Shown: positions 19,553 to 29,985, counted from the first letter of the stretch. The stretch: DNA of 29,985 nt from Schoenoplectus triqueter (GCA_964058805.1 CAXKVV010000863.1:1-29985), one strand, 5' to 3'. The notes: generated from the letters alone by a model not told the origin. Translations and numbers: made by a program.

Positions 19553-22500
19553 ATGGCTCCTTCTTCTTCTTCCCTTTCTTCTCAACCTACTGCCTTTAAC
19601 TATCAACTCCCGATTAAACTCAACCATGACAATTACTTGTCTTGGAAGTTCTTGATTCTTCCTCATGCAAAGGGTCATGATCTCCTGGGGTTTCTTGATG
19701 GCACTCTTGTTCCTCCGGCTGTTTCTCTTTCTCTACCCGATGGATCTTCAGTTCCTAATCCCGATTATCATCTCTGGATGCGTCAAGATCAATTGCTTTT
19801 GGCTTGGCTACTCAGCACTATCTCTGAGGCTGTTGTTCCTCAGGTTGTGCATTGTCTCACCGCTGCTGATCTCTGGCATGAACTTCATACTCGATATTCC
19901 TCTCAGTCTCTAGCTCGTGTGATGGATTTGAAGTTGCAAGTTCAGTCTCTACAAAAAGGCCACTTGTCCATGCAACAATATCTAGATCAGAAACATTCTT
20001 TGGCCGATCGCCTTCGTCTCATCGGTTCCCCTATTTCCGATGCCGATCTTCAACTATTCATCTTGCATGGCCTGAATGTTATGACTCGATTGTTGTTTCT
20101 CTCAACTCACGATCAAATGTTGTTCCCTTCAATGAGTTGTCTGGCCTATTACTTACACATGAACAACGTATCAACAAAAACACTCTCGCAATTGTAGGTT
20201 CCTTTACACCTAGCTTTCCTGCATCTCTCACATTCTCTACCTCTGCTGCTCTTATTGCACCCCAGGCCAACCTAGTGTCTTCTTCTCTTCTTGGACCTCT
20301 TCCATCTACCGATCATGAGTTGATGCAGCAATTCTCTGCCTTTCTTGCATCTAAAGGCCAGTGGCGTGGTAAGAACATAGATAAGGCTCATTATACATCT
20401 TCCGTTCGTTTTCTCTGCCAATTGTGCCAAAAAACTGGTCACACTGCCGATCGCTGTTACAAACGTTTTGACCACACCTATAAGCCTCCTCCACCTCGGC
20501 AATCATCTAAATATGCTTCTCACCAACAAGCATCACCTCAGGCTCTTTTTGTTCAACCTGGCCAGCCTGTTCCTGAGTCTTGGTATCTTGATTCTGGAGC
20601 TTCAGCTCATGTGTCGCCTGACCTCAATGCCTTCACATCCTATACTCCATATACTGGAACTGACAAGCTTTGTGTGGGTAATGGAAAAGGCTTAGATATC
20701 TCTCACATTGGTTCTGGTATTTTACTCACTCCTTCTGTGACTCTCAAACTTCAGAACATTTTACATGTACTAGATATATCGAAACCATTGCTCAGTATCA
20801 GCCAATTACTTACTGACAACGCAGTTTATGTAGAGTTTAATTCTAATTCTTGTTTTATAAAGGATCAGGCCAGCAATAAAATCATTCTCCAAGGTACAAA
20901 ACATGATGGTCTTTATGTCGTGTCTTCTTCTTCCTCACCCCATGCTCTGATGTGTGAGAAGAATTCACTTCAATTATGGCATCATCGGTTATGTCATGCT
21001 TCTGACACAACTCTACAGCATCTTATTTCATCTAAGATTCTCTCTTGTAATAGAAATAAAATGGATTTATGTGATTCCTGTTGTATAGCCAAATCACACA
21101 AGATTCCTTTTGCTTTGTCTTCTACAACTGCTTCTAATCCTTTAGAGGTTGTACATAGCGATGTTTGGGGACCATCTCCTGTCATTTCTCATACTGGCTT
21201 CAGGTACTATGTGTTGTTTACTGACCAGTATTCTCGGTACAGTTGGATATACTTTTGCTCTTATAAAAGTGAAGTTCCTTCTCTCTTTGAGCAGTTTAAA
21301 ACTTTGGCTGAGAATTTACTATCCACAACTGTTAAGACTATGCAAATAGATGGCGGTACATAATTCAAACACATTATCAAAGCTCACCCTGAGATTCAAT
21401 TCCACATTTCTTGTCCATACACTCCTCAACAGAATGGACTTGTTGAAAGAAAGCATAGACAAGTTGTAGAACTGGCTTTAGCTTCTATGTTTCATGCTTC
21501 AATCCCAACTCATTACTGGCCCGAAGTGTTTGAGAGTGTTGTATTCACTATTAACAGAATTCCTTCTGCTGCTGTGTCATTCTCTAGACCATACAACATT
21601 TTATTTCATAAAACACCTGACTTTAATTTCTTTAAAGTCCTAGGATGCTTGTGTTATCCTTACACTCGTCCATATGCACCTCATAAACTCTCTCCCAGAT
21701 CACATCCTTGTGTTTTGATTGGTTATTCAAATGTCTACAAGGGTTACAAGTGTTTAAACCTCACCGCAAACAAAATATACTTATCAAGACATGTGGTTTT
21801 TGATGAAAATTCTTTTCCCTTAAAACATCTGTCTACTCATACTTCATTATCATCTCTACCTATAAATCCTAGTACAATTGCTTCTCTTGTTGTTCTTCAA
21901 CAATCTCTTCCAACAACTTCTATCTCTACTGATTCTTTTACCAGTACATCTCTCTCTCAGCCTACCACACTTCCCTAATTTCCTCTTTTACCAGTACCTC
22001 CTCTTTCCCACAACTCTTCTTTGCCTCCACATATTACTAAAGTATATCAATGACAACAATTTCATACAGCTGTTCTTCATCTAATAATACTATCCCAGCT
22101 TCTCAATCAAGTCATCATATGTTGACTAGATCAAAAACAAAAATCAGCATGTCAAAACCTCAAGCCTTAATCAATACTATCCTCAATTCCACCAATCTTG
22201 ATACTGACCCTACAACATATACTCAAGCATCCAAGCATGAACATTGGCGAGTTGCCATGGCTAATGAGCTAGATGCTCTAGCAGTCAATCATACGTGGTC
22301 TCTTGTGCCAAATTCTGAAGCATCAAATGTTATCGGGTATAAATGGGTTTACAAGATAAAAAAGAAATCAGATGGGTCAATTGATCGTTATAAAGCGTGT
22401 TTAGTGGCCAAAGGATACACACAGGAAGAGGGCATTGATTTTACTGAAACCTATAGTCCTGTGGTCAAGTCCACTACAATTCACTTGATTCTCAGTATTG

Positions 22501-23738
22501 CAGTTACTCAACACTAGTTTATACGTCAACTGGACGTTAATAATGCATTTTTACATGGTGATTTACAAGAAACTATATACATGGCGCAACTACCTGGGTT
22601 TGTTGATCCACACTTACCTCATCACGTGTGCAAACTGCATAAAGTTTTATATGGCCTCCGACAATCACCTAGAGCGTGGTACCACAAACTCAAGGACACA
22701 GTACTTACTCTTGGCTTTGTTCCCTCTGCCTTTGACCCGTCCTTGTTTCTATTTCGCAAAGGGGATGATACTGTTTTCCTATTAGTATACGTGGATGACA
22801 TTATATTAACTGGAAACAACGTGATTCTCATTCAAAATATTATTCATTTGCTGGATTAGTCATTCATAATCAAAGACTTGGGAGAACTTCATTTCTTTCT
22901 TGGCATCGAGGTGCATCGCCAAGACAATGGTCTCCTGTTAACACAATCAAAGTATATTCATTCCATTCTGGAGAAAGCCAATATGCAAGGAGCAAAATCC
23001 AATTCTACTCCAATGGCAACTGGTAAAGTATTATCAAAGTTTGATGGTGCAACCTTCGACGACCCACATCTCTTTCGGAGTATAATTGGTGTTTTACAAT
23101 ATGTTACAATCACTCGGCCAGATATATCATTTGCTGTAAATTGTGTGTCTCAATACATGCATGCCCCAACAGTCTCTCACTGGGCTGCAGTGAAACGCAT
23201 CCTACGGTATCTAATAGGTACTATTACTCATGGTATTCTCATTAGTTCTTCTTCTTCTCATTCTATTACGGCCTTTTCAGATTCAGACTGGGCCGGCTGT
23301 CCGGATGATCGCCGGTCGACAACTGGGTATTTGGTTTATCTTGGCAACAATCTCATATCATGGTCTTTTAAAAAACAAACAACCGTGGCACGTTCCAGCA
23401 CAGAAGCTGAGTATCGTGGGCTGACAGTAGTCACTGCAGAAGTTATTTGGTTGACAAGTTTGTTCAAAGAACTGGGACTCAATGCATCGGAATCGGTACT
23501 TTGGTGCGATAATCTTGGAGCTACTTTTTTGGCTTCTAATCCGGCGTTTCATGCACGTACAAAACATATTGAGTTGGATTATCACTTTGTGCAGGAAAAA
23601 GTTTCTGATTGAACTATACAAATTCAGTTTACATGCTCTCAAGACAAATTTGCTGATGCTCTCACTAAACCGCTCTCAAAAGCACGTTTCCAACAATTAC
23701 GATCCAAGCTAACTGTTCATTCTTCCACACTTAGCTTG
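19553..23738 (+). pseudogene. Gag-pol polyprotein of copia element 1, multiply broken
   Basis: The likely start is ATG 19553 (MAPSSSS). Gag runs in one frame to about 20075, where a short deletion (probably 4 bases within the usual LNPEYD block) shifts the frame; the second frame continues with YDSIVVSLNSRSNVVPFNEL. A CX2CX4HX4C zinc knuckle is at 20416-20457 and the protease DSGA at 20590-20601. The GAG-pre-integrase region holds WHHRLCH and CDSCC. The integrase acidic triad is at about 21160 (HSDVW), 21349 (IDGG) and 21445 (NGLVERKH). TAA at 21361-21363 replaces the Glu expected after DGGT. The frame ends at 21978, and RT lies in a third frame from about 22050. TAG at 22515 and 22857 and TGA at 23610 interrupt it, although YVDD (22788-22799) and the RNase H DSDWAG (from about 23277) are present. 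It cannot make a full polyprotein. Confidence 0.92.
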
Positions 23739-23746
23739 AGGGGGCC
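23735..23746 (+). other. Polypurine tract of element 1
   Basis: CTTGAGGGGGCC lies directly before the 3' LTR, the normal place for plus-strand priming. The last two bases, CC, before TGTT are slightly atypical. Confidence 0.75.
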
Positions 23747-23968
23747 TGTTGACACAGCTATATAAGCTGACGAGCTACTACGGTTTACACAAATAGCTAC
23801 ATAGACTATTCGTTGTATAGGATCTGTGAATTATCAGTTAGTTACAAGATATAACTGCATTGTAACAAGTTATTGTTGTATAATTAGACTATAAATAGTC
23901 AAGATGTAAGATTGTACAAAACAATGAAATGAAACATTCTTCTTCCATATCTGTTCTTGTTTCACACA
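23747..23968 (+). repeat. 3' LTR of copia element 1 (222 bp)
   Basis: It is the same length as the 5' LTR with eight transitions. This copy retains TATAAATA (23890-23897) and lacks AATAAA. If transcription starts here it would run outward into the 24.0 kb GC-rich host DNA and element 2. Confidence 0.95.
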
Positions 23969-23973
23969 ATGGA

Positions 23974-24290
23974 GATCAGAGGTGGCAGTGAAGGTCACGT
24001 GTGCGGCGGAGGGCAAGGGTGACGGAAGAGGCGAGTGGTGGCGAGAGGAAGTGAGGGCGGCGGTTATAGAAAAAAACCCTAGATTTACCTAAATTTATGG
24101 TGTTTTTTTATAGGCGGCTGACATTAGAAGTAGCAGGAGAGGCTTTAGATTTGTAGGATAGAGACGGACAATGGATGAATAATAGGATCAATGGTGGCGG
24201 AGGTTGGGGGTGGCAGTGGCGGCGGCTCGAAGGAAAAATCCAAAAAACTTGTATTTCAACTCAGGAAGGTAAAGAAGAAAGGAGAAGGGA
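23974..24290. other. GC-rich host segment between the two copia elements
   Basis: About 320 bases, rich in GGCGG and GAGG on the plus strand. It includes the right palindrome arm (23988-24015) and AAACCCTA (24074-24081), a telo-box word frequent in plant 5' regions. Read on the minus strand it resembles a 5' leader or N-terminal coding stretch (Ser/Pro/Leu-rich), but no protein family is recognised. It continues after element 2 at 29304 and would be one locus without the two insertions. Confidence 0.45.
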
Positions 24291-24295
24291 GTAAG

Positions 24296-24757
24296 TGTTA
24301 AAAGATAAACTTAATTTTAGTATTAAAGTTAAATAAATTAGAAAATAAAGGGAGACTCTTTGGCTTCAGCACTTTGGTAAAATTTTAAGGCTGATTAATG
24401 ACAGTATTTGAAGGGGAAAATGGACGTGGAATTTAGTGTATGACCTATGGATGGAAAACTATTAAAGTCTAGTTTCCAATGGTTCAAATTTCAAGTCGTT
24501 TGGAGTTCCCTACAGAAAGTTATGGTGATTTTAGTGGACAGAGGTCAGCTGAAAGGGTGCTGTTTAGAATTCTGTTTTTATTATATGTTTTTATTACGAA
24601 TTTCTAGAGTCTTCTTAGATATTTAGTCTATATAAAGAGTTATATTCTGTTGTTTTGTAAGTAAGAAAGTTATAAGAGTCAATAGAAAGTATTTGCTTAT
24701 TTTTATCCACCTTTCTCTTATCTTTTCTCATTTATCTACCAACCTCTAATTCTATCA
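24296..24757 (+). repeat. 5' LTR of copia element 2 (462 bp)
   Basis: It starts TGTTAAAAGATAAAC and ends CTAATTCTATCA. A TATA box, TATATAAA (24629-24636), sits in both LTRs unchanged, followed by a plausible start about 30 bases on. The eight differences from the 3' copy are scattered and spare the TATA region. Confidence 0.95.
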
Positions 24758-24760
24758 AAT

Positions 24761-24772
24761 TGGTATCAGAGC
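24761..24772 (+). other. Primer binding site, initiator tRNA-Met
   Basis: TGGTATCAGAGC, three bases after the 5' LTR, is the perfect copia primer site for initiator tRNA-Met. The gag ATG follows ten bases later, at 24782. Confidence 0.95.
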
Positions 24773-24781
24773 AAGGTTCAA

Positions 24782-27700
24782 ATGACCACAAAAACCTCAA
24801 ATATTTCCTTCCAATATCCAGTTCTAACCAAAACCAATTATGATAAATGGTCGCTGCGAATGAAGGCTATCATTGGCGCTCATGGCTTGTGGGACATTAT
24901 CGAGAAGGGATACGAAACCTCCGAAGATGAGACCATTCTTACGGTGGCTCAAATAGCGACGTTGCAAAAGAAGAGAAAAGACGATCAACGCGCTCTAAGT
25001 ATCATTCATCAAGGTGTGGATGACGACATGTTCGAGAAAATTGCCAATGAGACGTGAGCAAAAGATGCATGGGAGATTCTAAGAAATTCTGTGGTTGGAG
25101 CTGAAAAAGTGAAGAAGGTGCGGCTTCAAACTTTAAGAGCCGAGTTTGAGTCGATTGTGATGAAGGAGAGTGAGTCGATAGGAGACTACTTCACGCGAGT
25201 ATTGGCGGTGGTCAATCAAATGAAGAGGCTTGATGAAAAAATAGAAGATGTGAGAGTAGTAGAGAAGATTTTGCGATCTCTCAATCCGAAATTCAACCAT
25301 ATTGTGGTGGCAATTGAAGAATCGAAGGACCTTGAGTCCATGACGGTTGATGAGTTGAATGGGTCTTTGTTAGCACATGAGGAAAGAATGAAGAGAAGCC
25401 AACAAGAGCCGGTGGATCAAGCATTGCAAGCAAGATTTTCCTTTAATCAAAAGGGAAACGATAAAGGAGGCCGAGGTCAAGGACGAGGAAGAGGCCGAGG
25501 TCGAGGCCGTGGGCGCGGCCAAGGACGAGGAGAAGGTCATGGACAAGGTGAAAATGATGAAAGAAGTAACAACAAGAACAACTATACACGCGGTAGAGGA
25601 CGCGGTCGTGGAAGAGGCGGCCGATCAAATAGGTACAATGTTGATTGTTATAATTGTGGTAAATATGGTCATTATGCAAGTGAATGTTATTCCGAGAAAA
25701 AGGTGGAGGAGAATGCTAATTTTGTAGCCAAGGAGGAAGTCGAGAATAATGATGTGGTGTTATTGGCTAACAAGGAGAACGGTCCCGAGAAGGAGAATGT
25801 TTGGTACCTTGACACGGGTGCAAGCAACCACATGTGCGGCTACAAGCATATGTTCACCGAATTGAAGGAAGTAGCAAATGGTCATGTTTCTTTTGGTGAT
25901 GCCTCCAAAGTGCGTGTAGAAGGTGAATGTAACATTTTGATTAAGTTGAAAGATGGGACACAAAAGTTTATCTCAAGTGTTTATTATGTCCCGGAAATGA
26001 AGAGTAATATTTTGAGTTTGAGACAATTATTGGAACGTGGTTACACGGTATTTATGAAAGACCGATCTCTTTATTTACGAGATAATAGTAATCGGCTAAT
26101 AATCCAAGTTGAGATGACCAATAATAGAATGTTTAAATTGAATTTGATGAATATTGAGGCAACATGTTTAAAGGCTTGTGTAGAAGATAAAAATTGGTTG
26201 TGGCATTTAAGATTTGGTCACAAGAATTTTAGAGGACTAAAAGAAATGGCTAGTAAGAAGATGGTTCGGGGATTGCCATCAATTGATTCTCATGATAAGT
26301 TTTGTGAAGGGTGTGTGATTGGCAAGCACTCAAGAAATAATTTTTCAAAGATGACGGAATGTCGAGCAAAGAAACCTCTCGAGTTGGTGCATACCGACAT
26401 TTGTGGACCAATCAAGCCAAACTCAATTGGTGAAAACCGGTATTTCATAACATTTATTGATGATTTTTCTCATAAAACTTGGGTTTATTTCTTGAAAGAA
26501 AAATCAGAGGCTTTTGCAATTTTTAAAAAATTTAAAGTTTTTGTTGAGAAGCAAAGTGGTTTTTATATCAAGGTTTTGAGATCGGATCGAGGCGGTGAAT
26601 TTATTTCGGCCACATTTAACTCTTTTTGTGAAGAACATGGTATTCGGCGTCACTTGACGGCGCCATACTCGTCACAACAAAATGGAGTCGCGGAGTGCAA
26701 GAATCGGACCATTCTCGACATGGTTCGAAGTATGCTTAAGAGTAAGAACAAGCCAAAAGAGTTTTGGGCGGAGGCGGTAGATTGTGCCGTTTATTTGTTA
26801 AATCGGTGCAAGACATCAAGTTTGGAGAACATAACACCACAAGAGGCATGGAGTGGTTTTAAGCCTTCGGTATCATATTTAAAAGTATTCGGTAGCGTAG
26901 CATATGCGCACATACCGGATCAAAAGCGTGTGAAATTGGATGATAAAAGTTTAAAGTTGATCTTTGTTGGGTATGATGAGAGGTCTAAAGCATATAAACT
27001 TTTTGATCCCACTAACAAAAAGATGCATATTAGTCGTGATGTACAGGTGAACGAAGAAGCAATGTTGGATTGGAGCACAATGATGAAGATTTGTCATGAG
27101 AAGACAAGAGATGAGATACACACACCGATGAACATTCCATGCAACAATGATGAAGATATGCCACCAATTACACCATATGAAGCATCTTCATCGGATGATG
27201 AGATGAGAACTCCCAAAACAAGAAGCATCCATGACTTGTACGAGGCGACAAGTGAGTTACATTTGGTGTGTCTCTTGGCTCAAGGCGATAACATATCCTT
27301 TGAAGAGGCGATTAAAGATGATAAATGACGAGCCGCCATGGATGATGAGATACGTGCAATCGAGAAGAACGACACTTGGGAGCTCACCTCTCTTCCCAGA
27401 GGTCATAAGGCAATCGGTGTCAAGTGGGTGTATAAGAAGAAGATGAGCCCTCAAGGTGAAGTTGAGAAGTACAAAGCAAGATTAGTGACGAAGGGCTATA
27501 AGCAACAAGCCGGTGTCGACTATGAGGAGGTTTTTGCACCAGTGGCTCGAATGGAGACCATTCGACTTTTAATTGCTCTTGCGGCTCAATCAAAATGGCG
27601 TATTTATCAAATGGATATGAAGTCAGCCTTTCTTAATGGTGTGTTGGAAGAAGAAATATACATTGAGCAGCTTCTCGGGTATTTGAAAGAAGGCGGTGAA

Positions 27701-28849
27701 GGTAAAGTTTTAAAGTTAAAAAAGGCTTTGTATGGTTTGAAGCAAGCTCCTAGAGCTTGGAATACCCGGATTGATCAATACTTTAAATCACACGATTTTG
27801 TGCAATGCCCTTATGAACATGCGTTATATGTGAAGATTAAAAATGAAGATATGTTGATTGTATCTTTGTATGTTGATGACTTAATTTTTATGGGTAGTAG
27901 CGGTGCAATGATTGATGAGTTCAAAAGGGCCATGAAGAAAGAGTTTGAAATGACCGATTTGGGACTTATGTCCTATTTTCTTGGTCTTGAGATAAAGCAA
28001 GAAGATGAAGGAATTTTTATTTCTCAAGAGGGTTATGCAAAAGAAATTTTGAAAAGATTCAAGATGGAGGATTGCAAGCCAGTTAGCACACCGGTTGATT
28101 GTGGTGTAAAGTTATCTCGGCATGACAAAGGGAAGGTAGTTGATGTGACTTTATACAAAAGTCTAGTTGGTAGCTTGAGGTATTTGACATGCACTAGACC
28201 GGATATTTTATATGTGGTCGGCTTAGTAAGCCGGTATATGGAGGAGCCGAGATCGACACATTGGAAGACTATCAAACGAATTCTTCGTTACATCCGGGGT
28301 ACTCTATCATTTGGTTTGTTTTATGGTTATTCCACTAATAAGTTTGCAATTTTTGGCTATTCGGATAGTGATTGGGGCGGAGATACCGATGATAGAAAGA
28401 GCACCTCCGGCTTTGCATTTTACATGGGAGATACAGCATTCACTTGGCTATCAAAGAAGCAACCGATTGTGACACTTTCGACATGTGAGGCGGAATATGT
28501 TGTGGCGGCGACATGCGTGTGCCATGCAATTTGGCTAAGAAGATTACTCAAGGAGATCAATCTCACTCAAGATGTGGCTACACCAATCTATTTGGATAGT
28601 AAGTTGGCAATCGAGTTGGCGAAAAATTCAGTCCATCATGAAAGAAGCAAACATATCGATGTGAAATTTCATTTTATGCGAGAGGAAGTGAAGAAGAAGA
28701 ATGTCGAGTTGATACATGTAACTAGTGAAGACCAAGTGACGGATATTTTCACAAAACCATTGCCTACCATGAAGCTTGAAAAATTCAAGAAGCTTCTAGG
28801 CATGAAGGATGAAAAAAAATTAAGTTTAAGAGGGGGTGTTAAAAGATAA
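24782..28849 (+). pseudogene. Gag-pol of copia element 2, one frame with two nonsense codons
   Basis: A single frame of 1355 sense positions runs from ATG 24782 to the TAA at 28847-28849, broken only by TGA at 25055-25057 and TGA at 27326-27328. Both fall where Trp is usual: NET-W-AKDAWEI in gag, and K-W-RAAMDDEI before RT. Domains in order are: gag core (YDKWSLRMKAII at the start); an Arg-Gly-rich tract at about 25472-25546, likely RNA-binding; zinc knuckle [14 protein letters not shown] at 25646-25687; protease LDTGAS (Asp at 25811); pre-integrase with WHLRFGH and CEGC; integrase acidic residues at 26396, 26585 and 26693; RT with YVDD at 27869-27880; and RNase H with DSDWGG (about 28358-28375), CEAEY and RSKHID. 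One residue after the integrase Glu is Cys where Arg is usual (VAECKNRT). Every catalytic motif I can check is present, so the copy is only lightly damaged. Confidence 0.92.
28820..28836 (+). other. Polypurine tract of element 2
   Basis: TTAAGTTTAAGAGGGGG lies directly before the 3' LTR, giving a purine run AAGAGGGGG that primes plus-strand synthesis in this class. Confidence 0.85.
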
Positions 28850-29298
28850 ACTTAATTTTAGTATTAAAGTTAAATAAATTAGAAAATAAAGGGAGACTCT
28901 TTGGCTTCAGCACTTTGGCAGAATTTTAAGGCTGATTAATGACAGTATTTGAAGGGGCAAATGGACGTGGAATTTAGTGTATGACCAATGGATGGAAATC
29001 TATTGAAGTCTAGTTTCCAATGGTTCAAATTTCAAGTCGTTTGGAGTTCCCTACAGAAAGTTATGGTGATTTTAGTGGACAGAGGTCAGCTGAAAGGGTG
29101 CTGTTTAGAATTCTGTTTTTATTATATGTTTTTATTACGAATTTCTAGAGTCTTCTTAGATATTTAGTCTATATAAAGAGTTATATTATGTTGTTTTGTA
29201 AGTAAGAAAGTTATAAGAGTCAATAGAAAGTATTTGTTTATTTTTATCCACCTTTCTCTTATCTTTTCTCATTTATCTACCAACCTCTAATTCTATCA
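28837..29298 (+). repeat. 3' LTR of copia element 2 (462 bp)
   Basis: Same length as the 5' LTR, with eight substitutions and no indels. TATATAAA (29170-29177) is intact, so this LTR could drive transcription outward into the host DNA at 29.3 kb. Confidence 0.95.
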
Positions 29299-29303
29299 GT
29301 AAG

Positions 29304-29985
29304 GTGGGAGGGTGGGACAGGAGCCAGAGGCCGGAGGTCGGTGGGCCAACCTCCCCGTCTAGGGTTTCTTTCATTCGCCTTCGCTCTTTGTTCGCCTTCA
29401 CTCCATAACTAGGCTATTCATCTGCTACTTAAAAAAAATACCGCAAGGTGCACCATTTTAAAATTATGAACTACTAGCAACTGTTTTTAAATATTAGAAA
29501 AGATCAAATAAGCCTAGTTTTCTAGGATACTTAGTATCAAGAGGGGGAGAAAAGTTGAGAGCCTACTTTTGACTCAGTTATGTGGTATAGTTCAAATTTT
29601 AAGTATCAAAAGACATCATTAGATGACATAAGCAAAACCATTAAGAGCATTCGGTAGTGATCTAATGATCGTGGTCCATCCAAAAACACTATTCACATTG
29701 TACTGTTACCCATCAAATCAATGAGATTGTCGATGAAGGATTTATAATTACATTCTAACAACACATTATTAAATGCTTTTAGAACCAAATTGACGCAATA
29801 TTGCTGTCTCATTTCTGATAATTAATATCCTCCATGACACCCGTATCTTTCATTTTTATTTTTCCCTCCAAGAAGTTTATATATTTGCAGAGATTCAAGT
29901 GTGCATGCAAGGAGTATTTACTTATAAAAGAAAAGCAAAAACTCTTAGTTCCCTTAAAGCTTCTAAGCTATTGCAGAAAGCAGTC
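29304..29985. other. Host DNA beyond element 2, no gene recognised
   Basis: The first 120 bases are GC-rich and continue the 24.0-24.29 kb locus. They contain TAGGGTTT (29360-29367) followed by a pyrimidine-rich stretch like a plant 5' leader. After about 29430 the DNA is AT-rich. AAGAGGGGGAGAAAAG (29540-29555) recalls a retroelement polypurine tract, but no LTR follows. No open frame of note is visible to the window end. Confidence 0.4.

Larger units (their letters stand above)
19275..23973 (+). mobile_element. Complete Ty1/copia element 1 (Ale/Retrofit-like) with ATGGA target duplication
   Basis: The element proper is 19280-23968 (4689 bp). Both LTRs are 222 bp, start TGTTGACACAG and end CACACA, and the five-base duplication ATGGA lies at 19275-19279 and 23969-23973. 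The short LTRs, the gag style (LNHDNYLSWK near the N-terminus, QDQLLLAWLLSTISE) and the order protease, integrase, RT, RNase H place it near the Ale/Retrofit lineage. The LTRs differ at eight of 222 positions, all transitions. With a commonly used plant rate of 1.3e-8 per site per year that suggests roughly 1.4 million years. It is complete in structure but its polyprotein is broken in several places. Confidence 0.95.
19208..24015. repeat. 28-bp perfect inverted repeat split by copia element 1
   Basis: The arm at 19208-19235 is the exact reverse complement of 23988-24015. Each arm includes CCGCACACGTGACC or its complement, with a CACGTG core. Without the element and one target copy, the arms would be separated by 58 bases, a strong GC-rich hairpin. 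That loop also holds a near-direct repeat of TCAGAGGTGGCA (19245-19256 and 23976-23987). The element therefore inserted into the loop of a pre-existing palindrome. Confidence 0.85.
24291..29303 (+). mobile_element. Complete, young Ty1/copia element 2 (Tork/Tnt1-like) with GTAAG target duplication
   Basis: The element proper is 24296-29298 (5003 bp). Its 462-bp LTRs begin TGTTAAAAG and end TCTATCA, flanked by GTAAG at 24291-24295 and 29299-29303. The primer site and polypurine tract are intact. The LTRs differ at eight of 462 positions, about half the divergence of element 1; at 1.3e-8 per site per year this is roughly 0.7 million years. The Arg-Gly-rich gag tail and YNCGKYGH knuckle with LDTGASNHM protease resemble Tork/Tnt1 relatives; the lineage name is my judgement. 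Confidence 0.95.

Noticed and set aside
24761..24772. Possible tRNA-Met gene fragment
   Set aside because: The 12-base match is the normal copia primer binding site and has no tRNA fold around it.
1..29985. CRISPR arrays, bacterial operons, phage or integron structure
   Set aside because: No regularly spaced repeats with unique spacers, no ribosome-binding-site patterns and no bacterial genes. All large coding regions are plant retroelements.

Overview
This window is nuclear DNA of a flowering plant, AT-rich and dominated by repeats. The evidence is one small plant-specific gene (DUF1677 family) and plant lineages of Ty1/copia elements, Helitron relics, foldback MITEs and a Ty3/gypsy gag relic. 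There are no bacterial operons, CRISPR arrays or phage genes. A cluster at 13.2-13.4 kb resembles GTGGGACCCA/CTGTCAGGT-type repeats that I associate with monocots, but I cannot name a species. Layout: (1) 0.2-0.5 kb, minus strand: an intact 104-residue DUF1677 protein gene with TATA-like boxes upstream; it is the only convincing host gene. (2) 2.0-3.6 kb: two copies of one short Helitron-like element in the same orientation (3' ends with CTAG at 1997 and 3204). Between them lie a foldback MITE of about 400 bp (2551-2947) and an older partial copy of that MITE. (3) 3.6-10.1 kb: AT-rich intergenic DNA with an LTR-like relic (about 5.69-6.07 kb), a small foldback (5.17-5.24 kb) and a second, unrelated MITE of about 400 bp placed exactly inside a TA microsatellite (7594-7996). 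(4) 10.1-10.8 kb, minus strand: the C-terminal part of a Helitron Pif1-like helicase, broken by one nonsense codon and a terminal frameshift. (5) 10.9-14.4 kb: about 3.4 kb without coding signal but with dispersed and tandem short repeats and a GA-rich tract, probably the non-coding part of a decayed retroelement. (6) 14.9-17.0 kb, minus strand: a hAT-like terminus abutting a decayed Ty3/gypsy gag, with a possible gag N-terminus 1.3 kb away. (7) 17.1-19.28 kb: a foldback, a patch of higher GC and a 60-bp tandem repeat. (8) 19280-23968: a complete Ale/Retrofit-like Ty1/copia element (4689 bp, 222-bp LTRs, ATGGA target duplication) whose polyprotein carries several stops and frameshifts. (9) 24296-29298: a second, younger Ty1/copia element (5003 bp, 462-bp LTRs, GTAAG target duplication, Tork/Tnt1-like). 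Its single gag-pol frame is broken by only two TGA codons, each where Trp is expected. Both copia elements landed within about 320 bp of each other in the same GC-rich host stretch, and the first split a perfect 28-bp inverted repeat. How the parts relate: nothing here forms a host pathway. The copia elements carry the usual gag, protease, integrase, reverse transcriptase and RNase H order. The Helitron helicase relic belongs to the class of enzyme that could have mobilised the two short Helitron-like copies, but a direct link is not shown. The window reads as a nested history of insertions. I found no convincing novel system; the most interesting items are the split palindrome, the nearly intact second copia element and the TA-targeted MITEs.
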